In this document: piece by piece, positions 34,174 through 35,063 of the stretch
Layout of the letters: each line of letters starts with the position of its first letter
Position numbering within the stretch: position 1 is the first letter of the stretch
Assembly (NCBI GenBank): GCA_013297985.1
Contig: JAAFIY010000029.1
Location: 1-35,063 of the forward strand
Source of the DNA: Comamonadaceae bacterium
GTDB lineage: Bacteria; Pseudomonadota; Gammaproteobacteria; Burkholderiales; Burkholderiaceae_C
DNA: 35,063 nucleotides
Reading direction: 5' to 3'
Notes under the pieces: generated by a model
What the model was told of the DNA's origin: nothing
Seen by the model: the letters and a program-made list of their open reading frames with translations, nothing else
Database searches by the model: none
Program-made: the position numbers and the translations under genes

Positions 34174-35063
34174 TCAGAGCACCTCAAACACGCCCGCCGC
34201 ACCCATGCCGCCGCCAATGCACATGGTGACCACCACGCGCTTGGCACCGCGGCGCTTGCCTTCAATGAGGGCGTGGCCCGTGAGGCGCTGGCCGCTGACG
34301 CCGTAGGGGTGGCCCACCGCGATGGCGCCGCCGTTGACGTTGAGCCGGTCAGCCGGAATACCCAAGCGATCGCGGCAATACAGCACCTGCACCGCAAAGG
34401 CTTCGTTGAGTTCCCACAGATCAATGTCGTCCACCTTCAGACCCAAGCGCGACAGCACTTTGGGTACGGCAAACACCGGGCCGATACCCATTTCGTCAGG
34501 CTCGCAACCGGCCACTGCAAAGCCCAAGAAGCGGCCCAGGGGCTTGAGGCCCTTTTTGCTGGCATAGGCCTCATCCACCACCACGCAGGCCCCTGCCCCG
34601 TCGCTGAACTGGCTGGCGTTGCCTGCGGCCACCACGCCGCCGGGAATGGCGGGCTTGATGCTGCTGATGCCTTCTTTGGTGGTGCCGTCGCGCAAGCCTT
34701 CGTCTTTGCTCACGGTGACTTCTTTGGTGATGAGGCCCATCACGGCATCGGCCACACCGGCCTTGACGGTGATGGGGGCGATTTCATCGGTGAACTTGCC
34801 TGCAGCTTGGGCGGCCACCGCTTTTTGCTGACTGGCGGCGCCGTATTCGTCCATGACATCGCGGCCGATGTTGTAGCGCTTGGCCACTTGTTCGGCGGTT
34901 TGCAGCATGTTCCAGTAGATCTCGGGCTTCTTTTTGTTAAGCGCCAAGTCTTGCAGCATGTGCTGGTTCATTTCTTGTTGCACGCAGCTGATGCTTTCTA
35001 CGCCGCCGGCCACGTACACACTGCCTTCGCCCGCAATGATGCGTTGCGCAGCCAGCGCAATGG
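34174..35063 (-). CDS. Thiolase (acetyl-CoA acyltransferase), C-terminal part
   Basis: Cleaves 3-ketoacyl-CoA with CoA, or runs in reverse. About 295 residues are visible; the gene continues beyond the right edge, so the N-terminal part with the active nucleophile Cys is missing. Frame reads through to the window end ([25 protein letters not shown]), so the GTG at 35019 is not a start. Visible signatures are [31 protein letters not shown] with the catalytic His, and [15 protein letters not shown] with the second catalytic Cys. First visible gene of the acyl-CoA operon. Confidence 0.95.
   Translation of the reverse strand, partial: IALAAQRIIAGEGSVYVAGGVESISCVQQEMNQHMLQDLALNKKKPEIYWNMLQTAEQVAKRYNIGRDVMDEYGAASQQKAVAAQAAGKFTDEIAPITVKAGVADAVMGLITKEVTVSKDEGLRDGTTKEGISSIKPAIPGGVVAAGNASQFSDGAGACVVVDEAYASKKGLKPLGRFLGFAVAGCEPDEMGIGPVFAVPKVLSRLGLKVDDIDLWELNEAFAVQVLYCRDRLGIPADRLNVNGGAIAVGHPYGVSGQRLTGHALIEGKRRGAKRVVVTMCIGGGMGAAGVFEVL

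Noticed and set aside
35019..35019. Thiolase start at the GTG near the right edge
   Set aside because: The frame continues to the window end with thiolase-like residues, so the gene is cut by the window rather than short.
1..35063. CRISPR array, tRNA, rRNA, integrase or insertion sequence
   Set aside because: No regularly spaced direct repeats, no cloverleaf-like or rRNA stretches, and no transposase or integrase motifs were recognised; the 46-nt repeats are irregularly spaced and in both orientations.

Overview
The window is an ordinary chromosomal stretch of a GC-rich betaproteobacterium, most likely a member of the Comamonadaceae (Burkholderiales). The assignment is an inference from gene order (ygfZ diverging from mltG-tmk-holB), a GbsR/MarR-type regulator joined to a cyanide-insensitive-type bd oxidase, the large beta-oxidation-like operon and codon bias. 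There are no rRNA or tRNA genes, CRISPR arrays, transposase genes or recognisable prophage genes.

Layout. 1-1985 (minus): the end-to-end overlapping operon mltG-tmk-holB (holB runs off the left edge), with ygfZ diverging on the plus strand. 3114-9016: a LysR-type regulator diverging from a chemoreceptor (MCP), which is translationally coupled to a 1055-residue membrane PAS-GGDEF-EAL protein; most of the latter gene is markedly AT-rich. 9155-12268: a thioesterase-GNAT fusion and an HSL-family esterase, diverging from an iron-dependent alcohol dehydrogenase. 12329-13132: a lone, AT-richer FRG-domain gene. 13184-15151: patatin-like lipase and HDOD protein. 15403-18345: GbsR/MarR regulator with cydA and cydB. 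18336-20590: TetR regulator diverging from two exported proteins of unknown function. 20610-25674: tex and a soluble PAS-GGDEF-EAL protein. 25796-35063 (minus): a nine-gene run for acyl-CoA metabolism (thiolase, VOC protein, two acyl-CoA dehydrogenases, two SDRs, hotdog thioesterase, MDR reductase, GST-like protein).

The most notable non-gene signal is a family of 46-nt double-stem-loop repeats. I found seven copies by eye: four full-length between genes, one truncated copy forming the leader and abutting the start codon of the GST-like gene, and two lying in frame inside protein-coding genes (the iron alcohol dehydrogenase and tex). All share a first hairpin of two 5-nt arms around a loop of exactly 7 nt; the best also have a second GCGCCC/GGGCGC hairpin with a 7-nt loop. 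The coding copies resemble the behaviour known for Rickettsia palindromic elements.

Working links: two separate c-di-GMP proteins (one membrane-bound and coupled to a chemoreceptor, one soluble) suggest surface or motility signalling; the bd oxidase unit gives low-oxygen or cyanide-tolerant respiration; the right-hand operon probably breaks down an acyl-CoA whose identity cannot be read from the sequence. All functional calls come from reading motifs by eye, without database searches.
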